Below, piece by piece: positions 26,699 through 35,499 of a DNA stretch of 64,000 bases. Positions within the stretch are counted from its first letter, which is position 1. Every line of letters starts with the position of its first letter. The notes beneath the pieces were generated by a model that was given only the letters and a program-made list of their open reading frames with translations, searched no databases and was not told the origin of the DNA. The translations under genes and the position numbers were made by a program. The stretch comes from Komagataella phaffii GS115 (taxonomy: Eukaryota > Ascomycota > Pichiomycetes > Pichiales > Pichiaceae): positions 1,364,001-1,428,000 of the forward strand of contig NC_012964.1 in assembly GCF_000027005.1 (NCBI RefSeq), in the 5' to 3' direction.

Positions 26699-28369
26699 TT
26701 AACTCTGTTTGCTATCGTCATCACTATCTGCAAGTTCCAAGTTGTCTAACTGATTCAGAAGGCCAATGCCCTTCTCCAGATTTATATCATCGGTATTAGA
26801 CTCATTGTCCAAGTGTACAGACGAACCTTTCTTAGAACTTTCATCAGAATTTTTGGATACATTGTCAGTCCCTGGGCTAGGAGCTGTATCCTTGAACTGG
26901 TAATCAGAATCGTAAAAGTTGATGTTAAGGAGCTTTCCAACACGCTTAGTATTCATATCTTTAAGAAGCTCAAGAACATCGGGCTTATCCGTTGCAACAG
27001 CACCTTCTTTGAGCCTGAGATGACCCGTTTCATCCTTGTACACACCAACTGATTGAGAAATGCAATGCTCTGGGCCAAGTGATAAGACGACCTCATTATG
27101 TTGGGCGCTACATAAATCCTTACCGAGAACTCGTTCAGCAACGGCTGCAACCTCTTCGATTCTAACCAGCTTTTTCTTATCAAGACTTGGATTTTGTGCA
27201 TTCACAATTGATTTAATTATGTTTGTTGAAACGATCTCACTTGAGATTACTAAGCCGAATATAGTCTCTAAAGAAAGATCCAGTTGTTTCTCGTTCATCA
27301 TTGTCTGTAGGTTGCTCACATCACCAAGACTGTAAACACTCGGAAATCCTTCAACTTGACAACATTCATTGAGTAGTACCGAGCCGTCTGTTGGAGATAC
27401 AGCTTCTTTAAGGGATGTAGACAACAAAGGATATGTTATTGGCTCATTCTTGCAACACCAAAGAGTTATATCACTTCGGACATGTGACTGGTCTTTTGTA
27501 AGCACATATCGGCGGATGCGGCCTTTGTCATCAGGAATTTCCACTTCTCGTAACGCCCTTGAGTTTAATCTAACATCAATGCCCATTTCCTTAAGTTTCT
27601 GCAGAGCTTGCACTTGCAATTCGGTGGTTGGAAGTTCTCCATCGTCTTCCTTGTTGAATCGATTACTTAGAGAAGGAATAGCATGTCCTGAATGTAGCAG
27701 GGTCACTGATTTATCTGGGAATCTGGCTTTTACTTCTGTTGCTACTTGACAGCCTATTATTCCCCCACCTGCAATCGTTACGTATTGCGAATTTGCTATG
27801 CATGTAAACGCCTGATAAATCTCCTCCATGAAAGAAGATTTGGTGAATCCCTCAGGATTTAAAGGCCAGAGTCTTTTCTTACCAGGAACATAAACACAAT
27901 AGTTGAATGGAAGATCAATTTCGTCACCTTCCATATCGTCAATAAGCAAATGGTGTTCATAGACTTCTAAAACCGTACCCTGTATAAAGCGAACTTCAAT
28001 CCTATCCTGCAGTAATTGGTCGATTTTCACAGCTTCATTGTATGCGTCGTCAGTATCGTAATCTTCCCTCTTGACGGTGTTGGCCTCAGTGGAGTAAACT
28101 GAATACGGAAGATTCAAATCGTCCAGAGAAGCGTAAGTCAGAGCAGCAATCTCTACATTTGTTATAGCCCTTGGAATAGCAAAAGTATTGATGAATCCTC
28201 GTTTCGGATCAATCAAATAAACCTGAATCCTTCCCAGTTTATAGGGCTCACCTGTTTTCTGCCAGTGTAAAAAGACCTGCTTGTACTGCCTGATTATCGA
28301 TTTAAGAACGGCTAAACCGGCAAAGGAAGCACCGACCACAGCAACAGTGATAACTTCTGAATCAGACAT
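26699..28369 (-). CDS. AIF/FSP1-like FAD-dependent oxidoreductase
   Basis: This 556-residue protein has the two-dinucleotide-fold layout of the pyridine nucleotide-disulfide oxidoreductase superfamily. The FAD motif VAVVGASFAGLAVL is at residues 9-22 and the NAD(P)H motif VTIAGGGIIGCQVA near 195-208. A third conserved FAD contact, VYSLGDVSNLQ, is near 350. It has no redox CxxC pair, which groups it with AIF/AIFM2 (FSP1)/NDH-2-like proteins rather than with disulfide reductases. The last ~70 residues are an acidic, Ser-rich tail. It lacks an obvious mitochondrial presequence. The physiological acceptor (quinone or other) is unknown. Confidence 0.75.
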   Translation of the reverse strand: MSDSEVITVAVVGASFAGLAVLKSIIRQYKQVFLHWQKTGEPYKLGRIQVYLIDPKRGFINTFAIPRAITNVEIAALTYASLDDLNLPYSVYSTEANTVKREDYDTDDAYNEAVKIDQLLQDRIEVRFIQGTVLEVYEHHLLIDDMEGDEIDLPFNYCVYVPGKKRLWPLNPEGFTKSSFMEEIYQAFTCIANSQYVTIAGGGIIGCQVATEVKARFPDKSVTLLHSGHAIPSLSNRFNKEDDGELPTTELQVQALQKLKEMGIDVRLNSRALREVEIPDDKGRIRRYVLTKDQSHVRSDITLWCCKNEPITYPLLSTSLKEAVSPTDGSVLLNECCQVEGFPSVYSLGDVSNLQTMMNEKQLDLSLETIFGLVISSEIVSTNIIKSIVNAQNPSLDKKKLVRIEEVAAVAERVLGKDLCSAQHNEVVLSLGPEHCISQSVGVYKDETGHLRLKEGAVATDKPDVLELLKDMNTKRVGKLLNINFYDSDYQFKDTAPSPGTDNVSKNSDESSKKGSSVHLDNESNTDDINLEKGIGLLNQLDNLELADSDDDSKQS

Positions 28370-28537
28370 TGAGATTCTAAGGATTGATTGCCGGTGTTTG
28401 CTATCAAAGAGAGCTTATTAACTGCGAACTCAAAGTGGGTCCGTTTGAGATGTCAGATGTAGTGGGGAGAACCAATGGGCGGTTACAATCCGATTACGTC
28501 ATAAACTTCGACCGCGTGCGTTAGGAAGGTTGAGTAC

Positions 28538-29463
28538 CTAATCACATCTATTTACAAATCTAGCAAAGTTTCTTTCCAAAATCCTTTCCACTTCCTCATA
28601 AGATCTATCAGTAAATCTAGCTAGTAACTGGGCTGACTTTTTCAAGTCCTGATAATGAGCATTTGCAGAATCATATGAGTCGATGGCTCGGTCTGTTTCA
28701 ATTAGAACCCTATCAATAGGGATTACCTTCAGTAGTTCTCTGTACTTTTGGGCTTGCTCCTCTTCAACTATAGTGAATAATGGAAAGGAGAAATAAATAC
28801 TATTAGGAAACTTCTTCAGCCATTGGTGTGTCTGAGAAATGGGGCCGTTATAAGAGTGAAGACATATCGCCGAGTCGTCTCGTGCATAAACTTTTAGTAC
28901 CTGGTCCAACAGAGCGCCATGAGCTTTGACACAATGAACAGATACAGGAACCCTTTTTCTGTAGGCCAATTCCAGGAAGATGCCTAAGATTTTCTTTTGA
29001 TGGTCGATGTCCACTCTAAATTTAGTCAAACCTGTATTTTTTCATCTGTTGGGTAATTTGGGTAGCCCGACTGCGGAATTCTAAACACTTTGTCTAGTCC
29101 TATCTCACCGAGAATTTCGAAGTCAGTAGCCAGTTCATCCAAACTTAGGTCTATAGGCTCTGGCAACAAATCCAGCAAAATCTGAAACGACTTTGTATCT
29201 CCATTGGCTCCTGATATGGCTGTCATGTAATGCTCCGCTTTGCTCAAAGTTTTATCTACTCGATATAAATGGCTAAACCAAGGGTGAATTCCCTGGCTTT
29301 TCAGTAATGTGCGCAAAGGCCTCACTCGCTGTATTAACTCCCAGTCTCTCCAATAAGTTGACATTAAACAACAATTGAAGTTTCTAGCTTTTAAAATACT
29401 TACTAATTTTTCTACATCTAGACCTGATGTCGCATGGCAATGGGCATCAGATAGCTCTCCCAT
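28538..29463 (-). CDS. TatD-family hydrolase (Sc YMR262W / Sp Scn1 type), with a frame break
   Basis: This TatD-family metal-dependent hydrolase is related to Cut9-interacting Scn1. The first part, from ATG 29463, has SDAHCHATS (metal-binding HxH), GIHPWFSHL and LGEIGLDKVF (catalytic Glu/Asp region), stopping at 29026. The second part, in a shifted frame, has HQKKILGIFLELAYRKRVPVSVHCVKAHG, HSYNG, the PIDRVLIETD motif and a C-terminal helix pair, ending at 28538. The split falls in a run of six T (29037-29042); one more base there would fuse the frames through a plausible linker. The restored length (about 308 aa) equals Sc YMR262W (313 aa), and it is divergent from TPS3 exactly as in Saccharomyces. 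Confidence 0.82.
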
Positions 29464-29640
29464 CCCTTAGTTGTAGATCTGTAAGCTCGTGGGGCATTTA
29501 GACATGCTTTGAATTTCATGTACGCCCCAATGTTCTCGGGTGATGGCGCGCGAAGCCTTTAAGATAGCAAGATCACAAGTTGCATCTCCAACTAGATTGC
29601 TTACCTTCCATTCTTTACGGTTTTCTCTGTGATTTACCCA

Positions 29641-32600
29641 ATGACTGTTATAGTAGCCTCTTTATTTCTGCCTTATACGGTAGAGTTTCAGGTCGACAGT
29701 ACTGCCATTGACCCCAATGCGGATATACTGGTGGAACATACTGACCCATCTACTGTAGAATCCAGGAGTAATATGGCTCTGAAAAGCTCAGAAGATTCTC
29801 TACTAGCTTCAATGAGCTCCGCTAACTTAGTTGAGGACTTCAGTCAGCAGAACTACCAGCAACTTAAATCTTTGCCAAAAGATGATGGCTCACCAGAGAA
29901 TTTTTTTCAAGCAGGCCGCAGGTTCCCTACCGCCAATGCCCCTTTAATCGACGATGAAACCCCGGTGTTGTATGAGGGCACCGAAGCTTCCTTGCAGGCA
30001 TTGAAGCCTCCGATTCTTAGAACCAGCTCTTCAATTTCTTTGTTTCAGGATGAACCAAGAGCTCCATCGCCAGCTCTTGGAAATCCTCCTCAATTCCTTT
30101 CCAAACAAAACTCCTACCCATCATCTCGAAACATCCAACTAACGACTCCAGGTTATGTTCAGCCACGTTCAAAGGTCAATTCACTGGCTGATAAATCGTC
30201 AGTTTCCGAGCTGAAGAAGTACAAAGAAACTCCGGCTTTTTCAAGTCTCAAGTTTAGTCGTTCGAATACAACTAGCACTTCCAAACTTATTAACAAGATA
30301 AAAAAGGAGGACCTAAATGAATATTTTGAATCGACAATCTCTGATTCTTCTACTTCCTCTTTAGTTCCGTCTACTAAGTTTGCACCTTTTGGTGGTTTTT
30401 CTACCTCGCCTGATGAATTGCTTTGCAATGATGAGGAGTTCTTTGCAAATGCCCCTTGGAAAGTAGTTGAGTTTTCCAAAGGTAATGGGTCTTTGAGGAA
30501 TGCGATTAGAATTGCCAGACAACAGCTGCAGGTAGTTGATCAAATATCATGGGTGGGTACTTTGGGCATTCCGGTAGATGACTTACCACTTTCTACTAGA
30601 AATAGCGTTACGGAGACACTTGCTAGGGGATTTCACTCGAATGTGATATATGTGAACGATGAAACATTTACCGGTCATTACAACAGCTACTGCAAGCAGA
30701 TCTTGTGGCCAACCTTACATTATGAAGTGCCAGATAACCCCAAGTCAAAGGCGTTCGAAGATCACTCCTGGGAATACTACAAGATTGTAAATCAGGCTTT
30801 TGCGGACAAAATTGTCCAAAAATACAAGGAGGGTGATTATGTATGGATTCATGATTATCATTTAATGTTGGTCCCTCAAATGGTTAGAGAAAAGTTACCA
30901 AATGCTAAAATTGGATTTTTTCTCCATGTAACATTCCCTTCCTCAGAAATATTTCGTTGTTTTGCTCATCGTAAAGAACTTCTCATCGGAATTTTAGGGG
31001 CCAACTGCGTTACCTTACAAATTGAAGAATATGTAAGGCACTTTTCGCAAACATGCAACCGCCTTCTCTTAGCGGATTATTCGAACGATGGTATCAAATA
31101 CAATGGCAGAATTACAAAGATCAATCATTCTGCTATTGGAATTGAGGTTGATTCTCTGATTCGAAGAGTTTCAACGAGTCGAGTCACAGACTGGAGAGAT
31201 AAAGTTAGGAACAGATGGCATGACAAGAACTTGCTGGTTACCAGAGATAAATTAGATAAATTGAGAGGTGTAAAACAAAAACTGCTTGCATACGAAAAGT
31301 TTCTTTCCAACTATCCTTCTTTCATTGACAATACAATTTTGATTCTAATTTGTCTTCCATCAGGGAATGAAGATGACGATTTGGAGGTAGATATTTTGTC
31401 AATTGTCGAAAGTATCAATTCAAAAAATCACAATATTTCCAACGAGAAATTAGTTGTCTACCTGAATCAAGATGTCGATTTTGATCAATACCTTGCACTA
31501 CTTTCTGAGGCCGATGGGTTCATAGTCTCTTCAATGAGAGAAGGGATGAATTTGACGTCACACGAATTTATTGTGGCTAATAATGAAAAGCATTCACCTT
31601 TAATTCTGTCTGAATTCACTGGTTCAGCCTCTATATTTGCCGATGATGCCTTACTGATAAATCCATGGGACATCAACCAAGTTTCTCAATCTTTTTACCA
31701 TGCCCTCACGATGGGAAAAAGCGAAAAGTTACGAAGATGGACTTCGATGTATCAAACAGTATTGAAGCATGACTCTCAGAACTGGATCAAAACATGTCTG
31801 GAAAGCATAGACAATGCTTGGAACAACGAAATTAAACGATCCAATGAATCTATTTCCTATTTCTCTCAGCCACTGTTTGACAAATTTTACAGCAGTTCCA
31901 GAAATGGGAAGAGACTATTTATAATCAATCTGGGAAAACTGGCCTCTGTAATTACCTTGGAAGGTACCACAAATGCCAAGGTAATTCCTGTTTCATTGCC
32001 CCGAATTTTTGAAGTCTTAACCAAACTATCAAGTGACCCAAGCAATTTGTTATACGTAATGAGCTACTTTAAACGGTCCCAGTTGACAAGAAGATACAAA
32101 AACTTTCCCGATATTGGCCTGATAGCTGAAAACGGAGGCTATGTTAAGTTGCACAACTCCAATGAATGGAACTCGCTTGTTTCTGATAGCGCCCAAAACT
32201 GGATGAAACCTGTCATTGACGTTGTTGAGTCATTTTGTGTCAGATTGCCAGACTGTTCCTACGAGATAGAGGATTGTACAGTAAGATTACACACTCAAAA
32301 TGTTACAGGAGTTGACCAGGAGCACAAATTGGCCATGATTGGGGATTTTATCTCCCATGTGAACGATTTATTTTCCAATATTAATATACATGCGACTTTA
32401 GTCGGTGACATTGTGGTCATTCAAGAGGCAGATTTAGTGAAAAGAGCACTATCTTTTGTTCTTAGTAGACATGAGACTCACTTCGAAAATCGTGTCCACA
32501 GTGAGGCAATTTCTGATGAAAGCAGCTCCAGTGTTAAGTTGATGATGGTGATTGGTGGATGTACCCAAGTTGACGAGGAAATGTTCCGCTATTCTAAGGA

Positions 32601-32730
32601 AATGTACAATGAAGGCAAATGTGGAAGCTATCTCTCTGTCAAAGTTGGCAGAAGTAGATCATCTGACGCACAAACCTGCATCGAAGGGGTGAATGAATTA
32701 TTTAATATCTTAAGTAATTTTGAAATCTAA
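29641..32730 (+). CDS. TPS3: Trehalose-6-phosphate synthase/phosphatase complex regulatory subunit Tps3/Tsl1
   Basis: This 1,029-residue protein is a regulatory subunit of the cytosolic trehalose synthase complex with Tps1 and Tps2. The N-terminal ~270 residues are Ser/Pro-rich and probably phosphorylated. A GT20 domain follows (about 280-750), with SWVGTLGIPVDDLP, the VWIHDYHLMLVPQM motif and SMREGMNLTSHEF near 625. The C-terminal domain (about 755-1029) has the trehalose-phosphatase fold, but the HAD nucleophile motif DxDxT is replaced by NLGKLA near 760, so phosphatase activity is not expected. The neighbours (TatD hydrolase, TIF11) match YMR260C-YMR262W, favouring Tps3 over Tsl1. ATG 29641 is chosen over an upstream GTG. 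Confidence 0.9.
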   Translation: MTVIVASLFLPYTVEFQVDSTAIDPNADILVEHTDPSTVESRSNMALKSSEDSLLASMSSANLVEDFSQQNYQQLKSLPKDDGSPENFFQAGRRFPTANAPLIDDETPVLYEGTEASLQALKPPILRTSSSISLFQDEPRAPSPALGNPPQFLSKQNSYPSSRNIQLTTPGYVQPRSKVNSLADKSSVSELKKYKETPAFSSLKFSRSNTTSTSKLINKIKKEDLNEYFESTISDSSTSSLVPSTKFAPFGGFSTSPDELLCNDEEFFANAPWKVVEFSKGNGSLRNAIRIARQQLQVVDQISWVGTLGIPVDDLPLSTRNSVTETLARGFHSNVIYVNDETFTGHYNSYCKQILWPTLHYEVPDNPKSKAFEDHSWEYYKIVNQAFADKIVQKYKEGDYVWIHDYHLMLVPQMVREKLPNAKIGFFLHVTFPSSEIFRCFAHRKELLIGILGANCVTLQIEEYVRHFSQTCNRLLLADYSNDGIKYNGRITKINHSAIGIEVDSLIRRVSTSRVTDWRDKVRNRWHDKNLLVTRDKLDKLRGVKQKLLAYEKFLSNYPSFIDNTILILICLPSGNEDDDLEVDILSIVESINSKNHNISNEKLVVYLNQDVDFDQYLALLSEADGFIVSSMREGMNLTSHEFIVANNEKHSPLILSEFTGSASIFADDALLINPWDINQVSQSFYHALTMGKSEKLRRWTSMYQTVLKHDSQNWIKTCLESIDNAWNNEIKRSNESISYFSQPLFDKFYSSSRNGKRLFIINLGKLASVITLEGTTNAKVIPVSLPRIFEVLTKLSSDPSNLLYVMSYFKRSQLTRRYKNFPDIGLIAENGGYVKLHNSNEWNSLVSDSAQNWMKPVIDVVESFCVRLPDCSYEIEDCTVRLHTQNVTGVDQEHKLAMIGDFISHVNDLFSNINIHATLVGDIVVIQEADLVKRALSFVLSRHETHFENRVHSEAISDESSSSVKLMMVIGGCTQVDEEMFRYSKEMYNEGKCGSYLSVKVGRSRSSDAQTCIEGVNELFNILSNFEI

Positions 32731-32760
32731 TTTGGACTGTCATTTGTTTCTTTGTCACCT

Positions 32761-33585
32761 TTAGGCTTTCAACCTTTTGAATTCCGAGCTTTGATTTCTA
32801 CCATTAAAAGATTTGTTAACAAGGCGTTTTAGTTCCCTTAACTCTTTATAGTCTTCGTCCTGCAAAGAGCTGAATCTATCATCTATATTTTCAAACTCAT
32901 TGAACGAGAGGGAGTAAGACTCTCGAGTTACCATCCAGAGTTTTTCTTTGGCCCTTTTATGCCTTTCTCGGTCCGCTTCCATTCGGGCAAGAATCTGTTG
33001 CTCACTTAAGGTATATAACCTTAACTTCGGGTCTGCATCTACCTCTGCCAAACTTTCCTGGCTCAGCTCAGTATTATCTTCTGATGCATAACGTTCCGAA
33101 TGCAGTAGTGCTTTCTGCTGTAACAAAAACTTCCAACTTCTTTTTAATGGATCAGTAGTGTCCTCATCTAACGTTTCATTGAGGTTGAACTTTTTTTCGT
33201 ACTCTTTGGTGTCCTTAAGTTGCAACTCATGTGATATGTGAGCCAGAATATGAAAACTGGAATGAAGGTTAACAAATGCTTTGGAGCTACTATTTACAGG
33301 TACGACTTTTTCCAAAATTACGGGTAAATCCTGAGCCAAATTCTCCACAAATGGACGTCCCTCTATCGCAGATCCTGATGCAATCAAGGAATCCACAAAC
33401 TGAAAGATGTTTATTCTCACATTCAAGTCCACAGCATCCAGTACCTCCAGTATAACAGAGTGAAAATCCTCCTGCAAGTGTCGATTTTTGATAGCGTACA
33501 TGGTGCAGTTTGTTACTGATTGCTGGGATGGCATTAGAATCTTCAGCATATCCGAGAAATGGATCCGAGCTTCAAAAGCATCCAT
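32761..33585 (-). CDS. CTK3: CTD kinase I gamma subunit Ctk3
   Basis: This 274-residue protein resembles Ctk3, which with Ctk1 (kinase) and Ctk2 (cyclin) phosphorylates Ser2 of the RNA polymerase II C-terminal domain. The N-terminal ~140 residues are an all-helical CID-like domain (MDAFEARIHFSDMLKIL, HLQEDFHSVILEVLDAVDLNVRINIFQFVDSLI). A segment near 195-225 (YTLSEQQILARMEADRERHKRAKEKLW) and the NEFENIDDRFSSLQDED stretch match the conserved C-terminal part. Length fits Sc Ctk3 (296 aa). It is convergent with TPS3 (30 bp) and divergent from TIF11 (163 bp). Confidence 0.85.
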   Translation of the reverse strand: MDAFEARIHFSDMLKILMPSQQSVTNCTMYAIKNRHLQEDFHSVILEVLDAVDLNVRINIFQFVDSLIASGSAIEGRPFVENLAQDLPVILEKVVPVNSSSKAFVNLHSSFHILAHISHELQLKDTKEYEKKFNLNETLDEDTTDPLKRSWKFLLQQKALLHSERYASEDNTELSQESLAEVDADPKLRLYTLSEQQILARMEADRERHKRAKEKLWMVTRESYSLSFNEFENIDDRFSSLQDEDYKELRELKRLVNKSFNGRNQSSEFKRLKA

Positions 33586-33748
33586 AGTAGTCTCGATTGT
33601 AGAAAAAGGAATGTTGTATACATGGTAAGCAGAACTGATAAAGGCGCGATTGTATAGCTATTACCTAATCGTTGCAAATTGGCTTTTCTTCTCTTCTTTG
33701 CTCGAGAAATTTTCATCTTTTTAAGTCACTATTACATACATTTAAATC

Positions 33749-34201
33749 ATGGGTAAATCAAACGGCAAAGGTGGTAAAAATAGAAGAAGAGGAAAGAACG
33801 ATAATCACGGTCAGAAGCGAGAGCTGATCTACAAAGAGGAAGGTCAGGAGTATGCACAGATTACCAAAATGCTCGGAAATGGTAGAGTTGAAGCAACCTG
33901 TTTTGACGGAATCAAGAGAATGGGTCACATTAGAGGAAAGCTTAGAAAGAAGGTATGGATGTCCCAAGGTGACATTATTTTGGTGTCTTTGAGAGATTTC
34001 CAAGATGATCAGTGTGATGTTGTTCATAAATATAATGCTGACGAGGCTAGAACGTTGAAATCCAACGGCGAATTGCCTGAATCTGCCAAGATCAATGAGA
34101 CCGATACCTTTGGTATGGAAGACAACGACGACGTCAACTTTGAGTTTGGTGCTGAGAGTGAAGAGGAAGAGGAGCAAGAGCTTGATATTGACGATATTTA
34201 A
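33749..34201 (+). CDS. TIF11: Translation initiation factor eIF1A
   Basis: This 150-residue protein is eIF1A, which binds the A site of the 40S subunit and supports scanning. The basic N-terminal tail [17 protein letters not shown] is followed by the OB fold ([59 protein letters not shown]), a helical extension and an acidic C-terminal tail ending DIDDI, as in all eukaryotes. CTG encodes the conserved Leu in RELIYKE, supporting standard decoding. Length equals Sc Tif11 (153 aa). It is convergent with the NIPA-like gene (68 bp). Confidence 0.98.
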   Translation: MGKSNGKGGKNRRRGKNDNHGQKRELIYKEEGQEYAQITKMLGNGRVEATCFDGIKRMGHIRGKLRKKVWMSQGDIILVSLRDFQDDQCDVVHKYNADEARTLKSNGELPESAKINETDTFGMEDNDDVNFEFGAESEEEEEQELDIDDI

Positions 34202-34269
34202 AGAAATACAGCGAGGAAATGTATGTATAGTATTCTGTTTATTCTCTTTGCTCTATAATATACAAGTTA

Positions 34270-35352
34270 CTACCTATCATCTAGTTCAAAGCTATCGAAA
34301 CGTCTCAGGCCAACAGACTCTTCGTTGTCTAACTGGCTCAAGCTCTCAGTCCGATTTCTTGGTTGTTGCATAGAATGTCTTACCTGTAGTCCACCAACCC
34401 CATTGTCGAAAGGAAAATCTCCCAGTCCATCCTCAGCTGAAGAAAACAGCTTTTCTGTCTGTTTGGACTTTCTAGAAATATTCAGAAGATAAACTCCGCT
34501 GAAAATGATAAGGAACCCACACAAAAGAGAAATAATGTTCACTGAAGACGTGGTATTGAACCCTTTGAATAAAATGAATGAGGCACATAATGTAGCCGTG
34601 GTAAAGGTGACATAATAAAGAGGGTTTACAATTGAAGTCTCGAACTGATCCAGTGCTTTGTTGAAGTAGTTCATCTGTGTCATAATGCACACCACCACTA
34701 CCAGAATGAAAAAATAAGTTGATGGGTGAGTAAACTGATTATTACCTCCAAATGTGAGCTTCAAAGCTATTCCAAAAGCTTTAATAGACATAACAGACAC
34801 AGAGCCAACTACGGAACATATGGAGATGTAAACCATGGGGTTCTTGTGTCCATATTTAGGGACTATCTTGTAGATAGTAACCAAGGTATACGAAGTTACC
34901 AAAAAACAATAAAACAAAAATCCTGGCTGCGTAGCATATTCCAAAATTTCATCTACTGTGTTAATCTCCTTATCCTCTGGGGCATGCAGAACGATGATTA
35001 CTGATCCCAAGAGGCAGATTGCACAACCCATCTTACCCAAAGTCCCCAGTTCCTCTCTCAGGAACATGGCAGCTAATACCGCACCAATAATAACCGATAG
35101 TGCTCCCAAAGGAGTCACAAGGATGGCAGGTGCAAAGGTATATGCAGCAAAATTAGCGACTTCACCCAAAGCCATGGTAGCTATACCTGCCCACCATAAT
35201 GGATTCTTCAGGTACTCGTGTCCCTGCACAACGTTAGATCCTTGCTTTTTAGACGTGTCATTTAGTCCCATTTTTGTAATAATAAACGAGGTTCCAATCG
35301 CAAGCGAAGAGCTGATAGCTAAAGCAAGCCCAATATATTTATCGTCCACCAT
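34270..35352 (-). CDS. NIPA-like magnesium transporter family protein
   Basis: This 360-residue protein has about nine hydrophobic segments followed by a hydrophilic, Arg/Ser-rich C-terminal tail (about 285-360). The start YIGLALAISSSLAIGTSFIITKMGL, the PLWWAGIATMALGEVANFAAYTFAPAILVTPLGALSVI region and AMFLREELG near 95 are typical of the NIPA/DUF803 family, part of the drug/metabolite transporter fold. Animal members carry Mg2+. I do not recall a clear Saccharomyces orthologue, so it may be a gene kept in this lineage and inserted between TIF11 and TRM732 relative to the Saccharomyces order. Confidence 0.85.
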   Translation of the reverse strand: MVDDKYIGLALAISSSLAIGTSFIITKMGLNDTSKKQGSNVVQGHEYLKNPLWWAGIATMALGEVANFAAYTFAPAILVTPLGALSVIIGAVLAAMFLREELGTLGKMGCAICLLGSVIIVLHAPEDKEINTVDEILEYATQPGFLFYCFLVTSYTLVTIYKIVPKYGHKNPMVYISICSVVGSVSVMSIKAFGIALKLTFGGNNQFTHPSTYFFILVVVVCIMTQMNYFNKALDQFETSIVNPLYYVTFTTATLCASFILFKGFNTTSSVNIISLLCGFLIIFSGVYLLNISRKSKQTEKLFSSAEDGLGDFPFDNGVGGLQVRHSMQQPRNRTESLSQLDNEESVGLRRFDSFELDDR

Positions 35353-35499
35353 ATTTCTAAGAACCGTGTGACGTACCTGTATAGGCTGTGTTGGTGTTGT
35401 GACGATACTTGACCTAGTTACACTTTAAACCAATTCTCGAATTTGGGTTTCTGAAAAAAAAAAATTACTGAAGTACGTCTGACCTAAATTCAGGGAGAG

